Assembly: GCA_963720735.1 (NCBI GenBank)
Contig: CAVRGL010000007.1
Location: 62,001 to 126,000 of the forward strand
Direction of reading: 5' to 3'
DNA from: JBBRHQ01 sp963720735
Lineage (GTDB): Bacteria; Actinomycetota; Thermoleophilia; Solirubrobacterales; 70-9
Length of the DNA stretch: 64,000 nt
This document shows, in pieces, positions 46,205-56,034 of the stretch (positions within the stretch are counted from its first letter, which is position 1; every line of letters begins with the position of its first letter). The notes beneath the pieces are model-generated. The model saw only the letters and a list, made by a program, of their open reading frames with translations. It had not been told where the DNA came from and made no database searches. The position numbers were made by a program, and so were the translations under genes.

Positions 46205-46573
46205 CTAGGCGGGGATCTCCTCCTCCTCGTGGGCCTGGAGCACCTCCTCTCCGCCCTCGCCGGTGCGGATGCGGATCGCCTCCTCCACCGGGATGACGAA
46301 GATCTTGCCGTCGCCGACGTCCCCGGTCCGCGCGTGCTTGAGGATCGTCTCGACGACCAGGCCCTTGTCCTTGTCGTCGACCACCACCTCGATCTTCAGC
46401 TTCGGCCGCACGTTGACCGTGAGCGTCGAACCGCGGTAGTGCTCGACTATCCCCTTCTGGCGACCCGAGCCCTTGGCCTCGAGGATCGACAGAGAGGGAA
46501 ACCCCTTGTCGAGCAACTCGGTCCTGATCGGCTCGAATGCCTCGTGGCGGATGAACGCCTCGATCTTCTTCAT
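46205..46573 (-). CDS. glnK: PII nitrogen regulatory protein GlnK
   Basis: PII senses 2-oxoglutarate and ATP/ADP and controls AmtB and glutamine metabolism. The 122-aa protein has MKKIEAFIRHEAFEPIRTEL, the T-loop region VEHYRGSTLTVNVRPKLKIE, GLVVETILKHARTGDVGDGK, and IFVIPVEEAIRIRTGEGGEE. The only T-loop tyrosine is Y46, within HYRG, not the Tyr51 pattern uridylylated in proteobacteria. A YRGS T-loop is more like some archaeal and actinobacterial forms. It lies 15 bases downstream of amtB, the usual pair. Confidence 0.93.
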   Translation of the reverse strand: MKKIEAFIRHEAFEPIRTELLDKGFPSLSILEAKGSGRQKGIVEHYRGSTLTVNVRPKLKIEVVVDDKDKGLVVETILKHARTGDVGDGKIFVIPVEEAIRIRTGEGGEEVLQAHEEEEIPA

Positions 46574-46588
46574 CGTGATCGCTCCTCC

Positions 46589-48142
46589 TTAGGCCTGCGT
46601 AGGGTTGTCGGCCGCCATCGTCGTCGCCGTCGCCGGGGCGCCGGCCCCCGGAACCGGGGCACTGACGTGCGGCGGGCCGCCCGGGTACTCCGGCTGCGGG
46701 ATGAACTGCTCCGGGTATCCGTACATCCCGTGCTCGGAGATGTCCAGGCCGGCGTCCTCCTCGGCCTCGCTGACCCGCAGCCCGTAGGTCTTCTTGATCA
46801 GCCAGAAAGTCGCAAAGCTGAGGCAGAAGACGAACGTGAACGCGATCAGGAAGCCGCTCACCTGGGCGACGAGCTGGGCGAAGGAGCCCGAGTACCAGAG
46901 GCCTCCGTGGGGATCGCCGAAGCCGTTGTACTGGGCCAGCCTCGGCGCGGTGAAGATCCCGCAGGAGATCGTCCCCCAGATCCCGGCCATGCCGTGCGCC
47001 GAGAGCGCCCCGACCGGGTCGTCGATGTACTTGTCGACCCAGTAGACGCCGAGCACGACGATCACCCCGGCGACCGCGCCGATGATCGGTGCAGCCCAAA
47101 TCTCGACGTAGCCCGAGGGAGCGGTGATCGCGACCAGCGCCGCGATCGCGCCGTTGCCGGCCATGCCGATGTCGATCGCCTTGGTCTTCGCATAGGCGGT
47201 CGCGACTGCGGCCAGCACACCGGCGGCTGCGGCGAGGTTGGTGATGAAGAGGATCTCGGCGAAGCGGCCGTCCGAGACGTTCAGGGTCGAGCCCGGATTG
47301 AACCCGAACCAGCCGAGCCAGAGGATCAGCACCCCGAGGCCGAACAGCGGCATGTTGTGGCCGGGGATCGCCCGCGGCTTGCCGTCGGGCCCGTACTTCC
47401 CCTTCCTCGGGCCGAGCAGCAGCAGCGCCGCCAGCGCCCCTGTCGCGCCGATCAGGTGAACCGCGGTCGAGCCGGCGAAGTCCTGCATCCCGGTGATCCC
47501 GGTGCCGAGCCAGTCACCGACCTGTAGGAAGCCCCCACCGAAGACCCAGTGGGCCCCGATCGGGTAGATGATCGTCGAGAAGACGATCGCGTAGATGATG
47601 TAGACGCCGAACTTGATCCGCTCCAGCGTCGTCCCCCAGACGATCGCCAACGAGACGGCGCAGAAGACGAACTGGAAGAACCACTTCGACTCGATCGTCG
47701 CGTTGGAGAGGTCCATCACCGGGAAGCTCGGATGAAAGACCTGGGCGCCGTCCTGGATCTGCGTCCAGGGACCGAGGTTTGAGAAGAAGAATCCGCCGTC
47801 GTGCCCGATCACGCCGCCCAGCGGGCCGCCGAAGGCGAAGGCGAACCCGATCGCCCACCAGCCGAGCGCCGCGATCGAGAAGTTGGTGAGGATCTTGGCG
47901 ATGACCGTTCCCGCGTTCTTGCCGCGCGAGAAGCCGATCTCCAGAAATGCGAAGCCGGCCTGCATGAACATCACCAGGGCACCGGCGACGATCACCCACA
48001 TCGTGTTGGTCCCGATCGAGGGATCGAGCTTGCCGTTGATCGCCTTGACCAGGTCGGTCGAGTCTGCGAGGGCAGAGCTGGGGACGAGCAACAGCACCGC
48101 AAGAGCCCCGAGCGGCAATACCGCCAGGTACTTCCTCTTCAT
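46589..48142 (-). CDS. amtB: ammonium transporter AmtB
   Basis: AmtB conducts ammonia/ammonium. The 517-aa protein has a signal-like first segment (MKRKYLAVLPLGALAVLLLV), then about eleven membrane segments, with MWVIVAGALVMFMQAGFAFL, DFAGSTAVHLIGATGALAAL (first pore His) and LSAHGMAGIWGTISCGIF (second pore His). The cytoplasmic tail is about 75 residues. It is one operon with glnK, which is expected to bind and block the pore. Upstream, a 215-base region holds its promoter and the hairpin at 48301. Confidence 0.95.
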   Translation of the reverse strand: MKRKYLAVLPLGALAVLLLVPSSALADSTDLVKAINGKLDPSIGTNTMWVIVAGALVMFMQAGFAFLEIGFSRGKNAGTVIAKILTNFSIAALGWWAIGFAFAFGGPLGGVIGHDGGFFFSNLGPWTQIQDGAQVFHPSFPVMDLSNATIESKWFFQFVFCAVSLAIVWGTTLERIKFGVYIIYAIVFSTIIYPIGAHWVFGGGFLQVGDWLGTGITGMQDFAGSTAVHLIGATGALAALLLLGPRKGKYGPDGKPRAIPGHNMPLFGLGVLILWLGWFGFNPGSTLNVSDGRFAEILFITNLAAAAGVLAAVATAYAKTKAIDIGMAGNGAIAALVAITAPSGYVEIWAAPIIGAVAGVIVVLGVYWVDKYIDDPVGALSAHGMAGIWGTISCGIFTAPRLAQYNGFGDPHGGLWYSGSFAQLVAQVSGFLIAFTFVFCLSFATFWLIKKTYGLRVSEAEEDAGLDISEHGMYGYPEQFIPQPEYPGGPPHVSAPVPGAGAPATATTMAADNPTQA

Positions 48143-48300
48143 TGCATCCTCCTAGCCCGCCGGAGACCCGCCCCGGCGGTCGCGGTTGCCTATGCGCTCA
48201 AGGTAGGTGCGTGCCTGCGCGCTGTGTTTAGACAGCTGGCGCAAATCGCGCCCGGCCATTTCTCCCCGGTGTCGAACCCGTGCCTGTGTCCGCGACCGGG

Positions 48301-48343
48301 GTGGGACCTTTCAGATGCCTATATGGCGCTTCAAAGGTCCCAC
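48301..48343. repeat. 43-bp nested inverted repeat between amtB and the carboxypeptidase
   Basis: GTGGGACCTTT (48301-48311) and AAAGGTCCCAC (48333-48343) are perfect inverse copies, and the loop contains GCC-TATAT-GGC. It lies 14 bases after the carboxypeptidase stop and 160 bases before amtB. It could be a terminator, an operator or a remnant mobile end. Confidence 0.5.
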
Positions 48344-48357
48344 GTCGGCCGACGGGG

Positions 48358-49106
48358 TCAGCGGGCGAGGCGGATCGTGGCGATCGCCGCGCGGGCGTTT
48401 CGCCTCGCGGCGGCGTGGCTGAGGCGGCCGGCCGGGAGCTCGACCACGAAGGCGTCGCTTCCGGGGATGCGGTGCTCCTCCCACTTCACCGCGGTCCCCG
48501 GCAGGTGCTCGCCGCGGCAGCGGCGGAGCGGCACCCGGCTGATCTCCGAGTAGCGCCGCTCCAGGTGGGCATCGCCGGGGCGGCAGGGCGCCAGCACCTG
48601 CCCCCAGGGCTGGTGGTACCAGATCGAGATCCGCGGGCGCAGGCGAACGACGAGTCGCCGCACCAGCCGCGACTCGGGCTCGGAGAAGGGCCGCGGCCCC
48701 GGGTAGTAGCCGCTGGAGCGCGGCACCCCGCCGTGCCAGCGGAAGGAGAAGTTGCGGTTGAGGTCGACCCCGTGGGCGTTTGGCCGGGTGCCCCGAGCGA
48801 CCCCGTCGGGGTTGACCGTGTAGATCGTCCAGAGATCGAGCCCGCGGATCTTCGCGTAGCGCCGGCGCAGCTCGCGCACCACCTTCAGCCCGGCTGTCTC
48901 ATCACCGTGGATCGAGCCGACCACCAGCGCCTTCCGTGGGCTGCGGGGATCGCCGAGGCGCAGCGCCTTCACCGCCCGCCCCTTGACCGAGTGCCCGAGG
49001 GTGACGACCCGCGCCGGGCCCGCCCTCTGCGCCGCGACCGGGGAAGCGGCCAGCACCCCGGCGAGGGTCACCGAGAGCGCCACCGCCACCGCGATCCCCA
49101 GCCTGC

Positions 49107-49110
<4 letters not shown>
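48358..49110 (-). CDS. secreted M14-like zinc carboxypeptidase, proposed CTG start
   Basis: The 250-aa protein starts MSRLGIAVAVALSVTLAGVL and has a signal peptide. M14 metal and active-site motifs are GSIHGDETAG (HxxE), LDLWTIYTVNPDGVARGTRP, AHGVDLNRNFSFRWHG (NRN), RISIWYHQPWG (His) and AFVVELPAG (catalytic Glu). It should cleave C-terminal residues of peptides or peptidoglycan fragments. No ATG exists. A GTG 24 bases downstream would drop the basic signal N-region, so CTG at 49110, overlapping the plsC stop (CTGA), is preferred. It is the third gene of epimerase-plsC-M14. Confidence 0.8.
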
Positions 49111-50059
<949 letters not shown>

Positions 50060-50063
<4 letters not shown>

Positions 50064-51121
50064 CGCGGCCCCGCCGGGCTGCGCCCCGCAGACGCACCCC
50101 CGAAGCGGCCCGCCCGCTGGGCGATCGCGCCGGGGTGCGGCGACGGGAAGAGACGGCGGCCGGCGGCGCTCTTGGCGACGAAGTCGGCGACCGCCCCCTC
50201 GGCGTCGTATGCGGGCTGGAATCCGACCTCCCGCTTCAGCCGGGTGTTGTCGCAGCCGCGGCCGTAGCGCAGCAGCCTGATTCCGTCGTAGTAGAGGTCG
50301 GCGGCGCCGAGGCTGCGGCCCAGCCGGCCGAGCACCAGGCCGGCGAGCTGGTGGGGCACGGGCAGGGTCGGGCGGCCGGCGAGCCGGAGGATCCGGTTCA
50401 GCGAGATCGTCCCGTCGGGGGCGACGTTGACCGGGCCGCGGACCGGTTTGCGGGTCGCGGCGGCCAGCGCCCCGGTGGCGTCCTCGGCGTGGATCAGCTG
50501 CAGCTGCGGGTCGAAGCCGAGCTGGGTCGGGACAACCGGCAGCGAGAGGTAGCGGTTCAGCGGCTGCTCCAGCCCCGGCCCGATCTCCGGCTGGAAGCGG
50601 AGCATCGTGCAGGTCACCCCCGGGTGGCGGCGGGCGAAGTTGTCGAAGTAGCCCTCGAGCTCACCGATGTCGCGCTGGAAGCGGGTCTTCAGCGGATAGC
50701 GGCGCGCCATCTCCTCGGTGAAGAAGGAGGGCGCCGAGGCCTCGCAGCCGTAGATCGCCGCCGAGCCGCGGGCGACGATCGCCCGCAGCCCGGGCGCCTT
50801 CTCGCAGGCGGCGAGCAGCTGCAGGGAGCCGATCACGTTGATGTCGTGAAGCGCCCGCGCCGGCTTGTCCTCCTCGGGGTACCAGACGATCCCGCAGTGG
50901 ACGACGACCTCCGGCTCGAGCCCCGGGAGGATCCGCGAGATCACCGGGTTGCGGATGTCGGCCTCGATGAACTCGGTCCGCTCCAGGTCGGCGGCCGGCG
51001 GCTTGGTGTCGACCCCGGCCAAATACGAGACCCCGGGGTCGCGCTCCAGCGATCGCGCCAGCTCCGAGCCCCAGTGGCTGGCGGCTCCGATGATCACCAC
51101 TCGGCTGCCACCGGCAGCCAT
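50060..51121 (-). CDS. NAD-dependent epimerase/SDR-like protein
   Basis: The 353-aa protein starts MAAGGSRVVIIGAASHWGSE, an extended-SDR Rossmann motif with the GAASHWG glycine pattern. Other parts are EFIEADIRNPVISRILPGLE, LHDINVIGSLQLLAACEKAP, and ARRYPLKTRFQRDIGELEGY, where the usual Tyr-x3-Lys seems replaced by Y-x-x-K, so catalytic activity is uncertain. Substrate unknown. It overlaps plsC by four bases. Confidence 0.83.
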
Positions 51122-51123
51122 GC

Positions 51124-51498
51124 CTAGCCCGCCTTCGAATCAGCCTCGAGCGCGTCGACCCGCGCCGAGAGCTCGGCCAGCTGCTTCTCCAGCAGCCGCA
51201 GCTCGTCGCGGGTCGCCACCCGCATCCCCTCGATCGCCTCGACCAGCCTGGCCGCGGCGCCGGAGGAAGCCTCCTGGGCATCCTGGCCGCGCTGGCTGAT
51301 CGCCTCGCGCGCGTCCTGGCCCCGCTGGGAGACGGACTGGCGGGCGTCGCGCCCGCGCCGGGTCACCTCGTCGAGCAGGTCCTGGGCGCGCTCCCCCGCC
51401 TCGGTGGTGGCCGCGAAGGTGCGATCGATCGCCTCGCGCAGGCTGTCCGAGACCCCCTTCGAGGCCTCGCCGCCGCCGCTCTTGCCCGAGCCGTCCAC
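51124..51498 (-). CDS. phasin-like Ala-rich coiled-coil protein with RGQDA repeats
   Basis: The 124-aa protein contains SLREAIDRTFAATTEAGERA, then three near copies of RRGRDARQSV, RGQDAREAIS and RGQDAQEASS, and a C-terminal coiled coil (RDELRLLEKQLAELSARVDA). This resembles phasin-type granule or membrane-surface proteins in general form. It is two bases upstream of the epimerase gene and forms its operon. Function unknown. Confidence 0.72.
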   Translation of the reverse strand: MDGSGKSGGGEASKGVSDSLREAIDRTFAATTEAGERAQDLLDEVTRRGRDARQSVSQRGQDAREAISQRGQDAQEASSGAAARLVEAIEGMRVATRDELRLLEKQLAELSARVDALEADSKAG

Positions 51499-51512
51499 GG
51501 CCTCAGAGCTTA

Positions 51513-51678
51513 GGGCCTATCCCGGTGGGGGGCGTGCGCCCGGGGGACGCCTGGGCCGAGCGGAACGGTGCCTGGACGGCCCTCGCATGGTGGGGCCATG
51601 TGGGGGCCGGCCAGGTGCCGTACCGCGATGTGCCCAGGCGTTCATCCGGGCGTGCGATCTCCTGCCGGGATAGGCCCA
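51513..51678. repeat. 166-bp imperfect palindromic element
   Basis: The ends GGGCCTATCCCGG (51513-51525) and CCGGGATAGGCCC (51666-51678) are perfect inverse copies. Inner parts also pair (CGCCTGGGC with GCCCAGGCG, CGGAACGGTGCCTGG with the inverse of CCAGGTGCCGTACCG, and CATGG with CCATG around the centre), so the whole element can fold into one long hairpin. It lies between two divergent genes. It could be a MITE-like element or a structured RNA. Confidence 0.7.
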
Positions 51679-51701
51679 AGTCCGAATAACCTCGGGCGAG
51701 C

Positions 51702-52364
51702 GTGCCAGCCAGGCTCCGACCCAGCGCCCCGATCGCTTCCGACGCGGTCCTCACCGGCGACCCGGCGCGGGCGATGATGCTGGCCCAGGAGCTGACAACC
51801 CGTCCGAAGATGAGCAACCACGCCCGCGGCCTCTGGGGCTACTGGGGGGTGAGGGAGGACGGTCGCGAGCTGACCGTCCAGTCGACCGGGACGGGAGGGC
51901 CGAGCGCGGCGCTCGTCCTCCGCGACCTCGCCGAGCTCGGCCTGAAGCGGGCGGTGCGGGTCGGGACCTGCGTCTCCGCCGATCCGGGCCTGGACCTTGG
52001 AGCGCTTCTGATCGTCACCGAGGCGCTGGCCGAGGACGGGGTCAGCCGCTCCCATGGCAAGCAGGGCGCCTCGCTCTCCGGCCAGCTGACCGACGCCGTG
52101 ATCGCCGCCGGCGAGGGCGTCGAGACCGCCGTGGCGGCGAGCTTCGACGTGCTCCCCGCCCCGGAGCGGATCGAGGCGGCAGGAGCGAGGGTCGCCGACA
52201 TGCAGACCGCGGCGCTGTTCTCGGTCGCGCCGGACCTCGGGGTCGAGGTCGGGGCGCTGCTGGTCGTCTCGGAGGACGCCGCCGGCGAGCGGATCGGCGA
52301 CGAGCTGCTCGAGGATTCCGCGAAGCGCGCGGGACGGGTCGCCGTCGCCGCACTCTCACCCTGA
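51702..52364 (+). CDS. nucleoside phosphorylase-family protein
   Basis: The 220-aa protein starts with GTG (MPARLRPSAPIASDAVLTGD), has VLTGDPARAMMLAQEL, the VQSTGTGGPSAALVLRDLAE phosphate-binding region, AVRVGTCVSADPGLDLGALL and RVADMQTAALFSVAPDLGVE with the usual Met-Glu replaced by ADMQTAALF, all like uridine/purine nucleoside phosphorylases but shorter (usually 235-250 residues). The Met-Glu change means the substrate site may differ. Convergent with the next gene, which it nearly touches. Confidence 0.83.
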   Translation: MPARLRPSAPIASDAVLTGDPARAMMLAQELTTRPKMSNHARGLWGYWGVREDGRELTVQSTGTGGPSAALVLRDLAELGLKRAVRVGTCVSADPGLDLGALLIVTEALAEDGVSRSHGKQGASLSGQLTDAVIAAGEGVETAVAASFDVLPAPERIEAAGARVADMQTAALFSVAPDLGVEVGALLVVSEDAAGERIGDELLEDSAKRAGRVAVAALSP

Positions 52365-52373
52365 GGTCGAGGC

Positions 52374-52730
52374 TTAGTCCTCGGTGCTGACGCTGACTTC
52401 GCTGTCGAGCCGGCGGCGGATCGCGGCGATGTCGCGGGCGACGTCGTCGATCTGCTCCTCGACCGCCTCCAGCCGGTGCGAGAGCGAGCGCAACCGGCGC
52501 TCCAGCCTCTCGACCTCTTCCGCAGATGACAGATTCAGCGCTCCCATCGCCGCATGCTGGGCCTCGATCGCCCGCTCGCGGGCGCCGAAGGCGGCGGAGA
52601 GGGCGCCGCTCAACATCGGGTTGTCGAGCAGTGCCTGGGCGAGGTCGCCGACCGCCTGCTCGCCGCGGGCGCGGATGCTGTCCTCCTCCGCCTCCCGGCC
52701 GCCGTCCTCGTATTCTTCCTCGCTGTCCAC
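52374..52730 (-). CDS. phasin-like coiled-coil protein
   Basis: The 118-aa protein starts with GTG (MDSEEEYEDGGREAEEDSIR), has an acidic head and a long coiled coil (AVGDLAQALLDNPMLSGALS, LERRLRSLSHRLEAVEEQID). It looks like granule-associated or phasin-like small proteins and is similar in character to 51124-51498. A frame extending to 52844 adds an unrelated basic segment, so I use 52730. Function unknown. Confidence 0.65.
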   Translation of the reverse strand: MDSEEEYEDGGREAEEDSIRARGEQAVGDLAQALLDNPMLSGALSAAFGARERAIEAQHAAMGALNLSSAEEVERLERRLRSLSHRLEAVEEQIDDVARDIAAIRRRLDSEVSVSTED

Positions 52731-52954
52731 CGGGTCAGCGTACACCGCTGCCGGCAAGGTTGTGGGCGCGTTAACCCCCGCCTGCGCGGGGCGGGCCGTC
52801 CGCCCGCGAAGGGTAGTTTTCAGGCACGGGTGCGGCCCTTGCAATGGGAGAGCGGAACAAATAGCGTTGCCGTGGCTGTGCGTGGGGAGAGCGCGCGCGG
52901 CGCGGCGCCCTTCACCACGCCTTCCCTGGGTTGCAGGAGATCAGTCGCCGTCAG

Positions 52955-55900
52955 ATGAGACATAAGCTCGCACTGACCGTCGCCCTCGCCATCCTGATGG
53001 CGGTGGTCGCCGGGGGGAGCATGGCCGGAGCCGCGTCGACCGCGAGCTCCGGCACCGCCGGGACCGGCTCGGGGGAACCGACCACGCCGGCGAGCCCGAC
53101 GCCTCCGGTGGTCGTTCCGGGGACGCCGATTGGGGGAGGCGGCGTGCAGGCGGCCCCTCCGCTCTCCGGGGCAATCAACGCGCCCCCCGAAAACGGCGGA
53201 TCCGGGGCGCCGGGGATCGGGTCCAACAGCGAGCAGACCGCGCCCACCCCATCGGGGGGCGCCAGCTCCGGAGCCGCCGCGGCGCCCGGCACCCCCTCGA
53301 CCTCCTTCGCCCCGATCGGCCCCTCCCCCCTCGGGGTCCCAAACTTCGTCATCGAGTCGTTCGAGATCCCGCCCTTCCTTCTGCCGATCTACCAGGCCTG
53401 CGGGACCCAGTACGACATCCCCTGGCAGGTGCTGGCATCGATCAACAAGATCGAGACGGCCTTCGGCACCAACCTCAACGTCTCCAGCGCCGGCGCCGAG
53501 GGCTGGATGCAGTTCATCCCCTCGACCTGGGCCACCTACGGGGTCGACGCCAACGGCGACGGCCTCAAGGATCCCTACAACCCGGTGGACGCGATCTGCG
53601 CCGCGGCTCGCTACCTCAAGGCCGCCGGTGGCGAGACCGACATCTACAACGCGATCCTCGCCTACAACCACGCCGACTGGTACGCGCAGGAGGTGCTGCT
53701 TTACGCGCGGGCCTACACCCAGCTTCCCGACAGCCTCGTCAGCTCGCTGACCGGACTCACCGAGGGAGCTCACTTCCCCGTCGCGGCCAAGGCCCGCTAC
53801 GTGGACGCGATCTCGACCGCTGCCGCCAAGCGCAATGCGCGGCCCAGCCGCAGCGCCCAGGCCCACAACGCCGCACAGGTCGTCGGATCCTCGCCGGGGC
53901 GCACCGGCATCGACATCTACTCGAAGCAGGGGGCCCCGGTGGTCGCCGTCAACGACGGCGTGATCAAGGCGATCGGCTCATCGCCCGCGCTGGGCCGCTA
54001 CATCGTCCTCCAGGACGCCTATGGAAACCGCTACACGTACGGCCAGTTGGGGGAGATCGTCAGCGACTACCCGGTGCCCAAGCCGAGACCGCTGACGGCC
54101 AAGGACTTCAAGCTGATCACGCCTCCTGCGGACAAGAAGCCGAGCGCCCCGGCGACCAACACCACGGCCTCCGACAACGCTCTCAACACCCTTCCACACT
54201 CTCAATCAGAGAATGAGGGTTCAGCCAAGAGCACCCAGGGAGACGGTTCTGGGGCGCCGGCACCTGGAACCTCCGGCACGGGCCAGACCGGCCCAGCCGG
54301 CGCGCCGACCACCGGGACCGCGGCAGGAGGGGGGCCGACCGGCGCGACGGGTGTGAACGGCATCGCCGGACCGACCGGCGCCACCCGCGCCTCCGGGCAG
54401 ACGGGAGCCGGCGGATCAACAGGGGCCACCGGCTCGACCGGAGCGACCGGCGAGCGGGGCCAGGAGTCTGGGGGCAAGCACCCGCCCAAGGTGATCAAGC
54501 CGAGCGTCAAGATCCCCGCGGGCGCCGCCCCCGGGGCCACCGACACCGGCGGCAAGGACAGCACGGCCCGCCAGCGCGCCTACGCGCTGCCCTCCCGCCC
54601 CGCGGTCAAGAAGGTCACCGCGCACGGCGCCAACGTCTCCGGCACCCTCGCCTACTCGACCTTCAGCAACTACTACAACGACGTCTACGCCTACAACAGC
54701 AAGTCCTCGACGCTGCGGCCGCTGAAGGTGGGCTCATCGGTGATCGGCGGCACCGTCCTCGGCAGGATCGGCAGCTCCGGCGGCAGCCCCCACGTCAAAT
54801 TCGGGATCCGACCGGCGGGCAAGAACGCGCCCCAGATCGATCCGAAGCCGATCCTAGACGGCTGGAAGCTGCTCGAGGCGACAGCGATCTACGGATCCAA
54901 TGGCAAGAACCGGCTCAAGTCCAGCCTCGGCGTCGGCGGGGTCCTGCTTCTGTCCAAGAGCGCACTCCAGCGCCGCGTCCTCAACGACCCGCGGCTCTCG
55001 ATCTATTCCTGCGGGCGCAACGACATCGCCACCGGCCAGATCGACCGCCGCATCCTGGCCGCGATGGAGTACCTGGTCGAGAAGGGCTTCCGCCTGAGCA
55101 TCACCTCGCTCAAGTGCGGCCACAGCTTCCTCACGTCGTCGGGCAACGTCTCCGAGCACACCACCGGCGACGCGATGGACATCGCCGTCATCAACGGCGT
55201 TCCCGTAACCGGCCACCAGGGGCCTGGCACGCTTTCCGACGCCCTGATCAGGGCCCTGCTGCAGTTGCAGGGAACGATGGCACCGCACCAGATCATCTCG
55301 CTCGAGGACCTGCCCGGACCCCAGAGCTTTGCCCTCGCGGACCACTACGACCATGTCCATGTCGGCTACATGCCGGAGGCCGCCGGCAGCACCTCGACCT
55401 ATCAGTACCCGTTCCTCAACGCGGTCCAGGGCCGAGTCGACCAAGGCGTCGACTTCACCGGCGTCGGCCCGATCCTGGCGATCGGCCGAGCCCGGGTGAT
55501 CAAGACGGGGGCGCCTGGCTGGCCGGTCGGTGGCGGCGTTCTCTACCAGCTCCTCGACGGGCCGCGCGCGGGGCAGTTCATCTTCGTCAACGAGGGGGTC
55601 ACCGCGACCGTCCACGCGGGCCAGACCGTGGCCGCGGGCCAGCAGATCGCCACCTTCTTGCCCGGCAGCTCGATCGAGATCGGCTTCGCCGATTCCGCCG
55701 GCACGCCGCTGAGTCATGCGGTCTACCACGAGGGCGACGTCACCCCCTGGGGGCGGAGGATGGAGGCCTTCCTCTCCGACCTCAGCGGTGCCGGCGGCGG
55801 CTCACTTCTAACGCCGGACCAATGGAACCGCTTGATCAAGCGGCTCGGCCAGATCCAGAACCCGACGGTCCCGGCGACACCGTCGGGGTACGCACTCCGG

Positions 55901-55996
55901 CACCGCGGCTCGCAGAATTCGGGCAAGCCGAAGAAGGGGGGGCACGCCGGCCACGGGTCCGGCGGCAAGCGGCAGAACAGCGGGAGCGGCGACTAG
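52955..55996 (+). CDS. secreted mosaic murein hydrolase: SLT, split M23-like, collagen-like and M15-like domains
   Basis: This 1013-aa protein starts MRHKLALTVALAILMAVVAG (signal peptide to about 28). After a Pro/Gly/Ser stretch it has an SLT lytic-transglycosylase domain (about 143-255, catalytic Glu167 in INKIETAFG, then GAEGWMQFIPSTWATYG). A degenerate M23-like part lacks the first metal His (RTGID, 316-320). A collagen-like GAT/GPTG region at 440-502 follows, then a second M23-like strand set (SPHVKFG, 611-617). An M15-type peptidase core is at about 680-805 with S733-E-H735-T-T-G-D-A-M-D742 and H800-x-H802. A third degenerate M23-like part (QGVDFTGVG) is near 829-915. Expected to remodel cell wall. 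Confidence 0.88.
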   Translation: MRHKLALTVALAILMAVVAGGSMAGAASTASSGTAGTGSGEPTTPASPTPPVVVPGTPIGGGGVQAAPPLSGAINAPPENGGSGAPGIGSNSEQTAPTPSGGASSGAAAAPGTPSTSFAPIGPSPLGVPNFVIESFEIPPFLLPIYQACGTQYDIPWQVLASINKIETAFGTNLNVSSAGAEGWMQFIPSTWATYGVDANGDGLKDPYNPVDAICAAARYLKAAGGETDIYNAILAYNHADWYAQEVLLYARAYTQLPDSLVSSLTGLTEGAHFPVAAKARYVDAISTAAAKRNARPSRSAQAHNAAQVVGSSPGRTGIDIYSKQGAPVVAVNDGVIKAIGSSPALGRYIVLQDAYGNRYTYGQLGEIVSDYPVPKPRPLTAKDFKLITPPADKKPSAPATNTTASDNALNTLPHSQSENEGSAKSTQGDGSGAPAPGTSGTGQTGPAGAPTTGTAAGGGPTGATGVNGIAGPTGATRASGQTGAGGSTGATGSTGATGERGQESGGKHPPKVIKPSVKIPAGAAPGATDTGGKDSTARQRAYALPSRPAVKKVTAHGANVSGTLAYSTFSNYYNDVYAYNSKSSTLRPLKVGSSVIGGTVLGRIGSSGGSPHVKFGIRPAGKNAPQIDPKPILDGWKLLEATAIYGSNGKNRLKSSLGVGGVLLLSKSALQRRVLNDPRLSIYSCGRNDIATGQIDRRILAAMEYLVEKGFRLSITSLKCGHSFLTSSGNVSEHTTGDAMDIAVINGVPVTGHQGPGTLSDALIRALLQLQGTMAPHQIISLEDLPGPQSFALADHYDHVHVGYMPEAAGSTSTYQYPFLNAVQGRVDQGVDFTGVGPILAIGRARVIKTGAPGWPVGGGVLYQLLDGPRAGQFIFVNEGVTATVHAGQTVAAGQQIATFLPGSSIEIGFADSAGTPLSHAVYHEGDVTPWGRRMEAFLSDLSGAGGGSLLTPDQWNRLIKRLGQIQNPTVPATPSGYALRHRGSQNSGKPKKGGHAGHGSGGKRQNSGSGD

Positions 55997-56034
55997 CCGC
56001 CAGAATCCCGCCCCTGTCCCCGTTCTTCGGATTC

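Noticed and set aside
48240..48300. GTGTCGAACCCG near 48270, resembling a T-arm on the minus strand
   Set aside because: Only two of five stem pairs form, and no D or anticodon arm or acceptor stem could be found.
52731..52954. Possible c-di-AMP riboswitch before the murein hydrolase gene
   Set aside because: The GC-rich leader lacks the conserved ydaO elements that I can recall. Only a short hairpin is evident.
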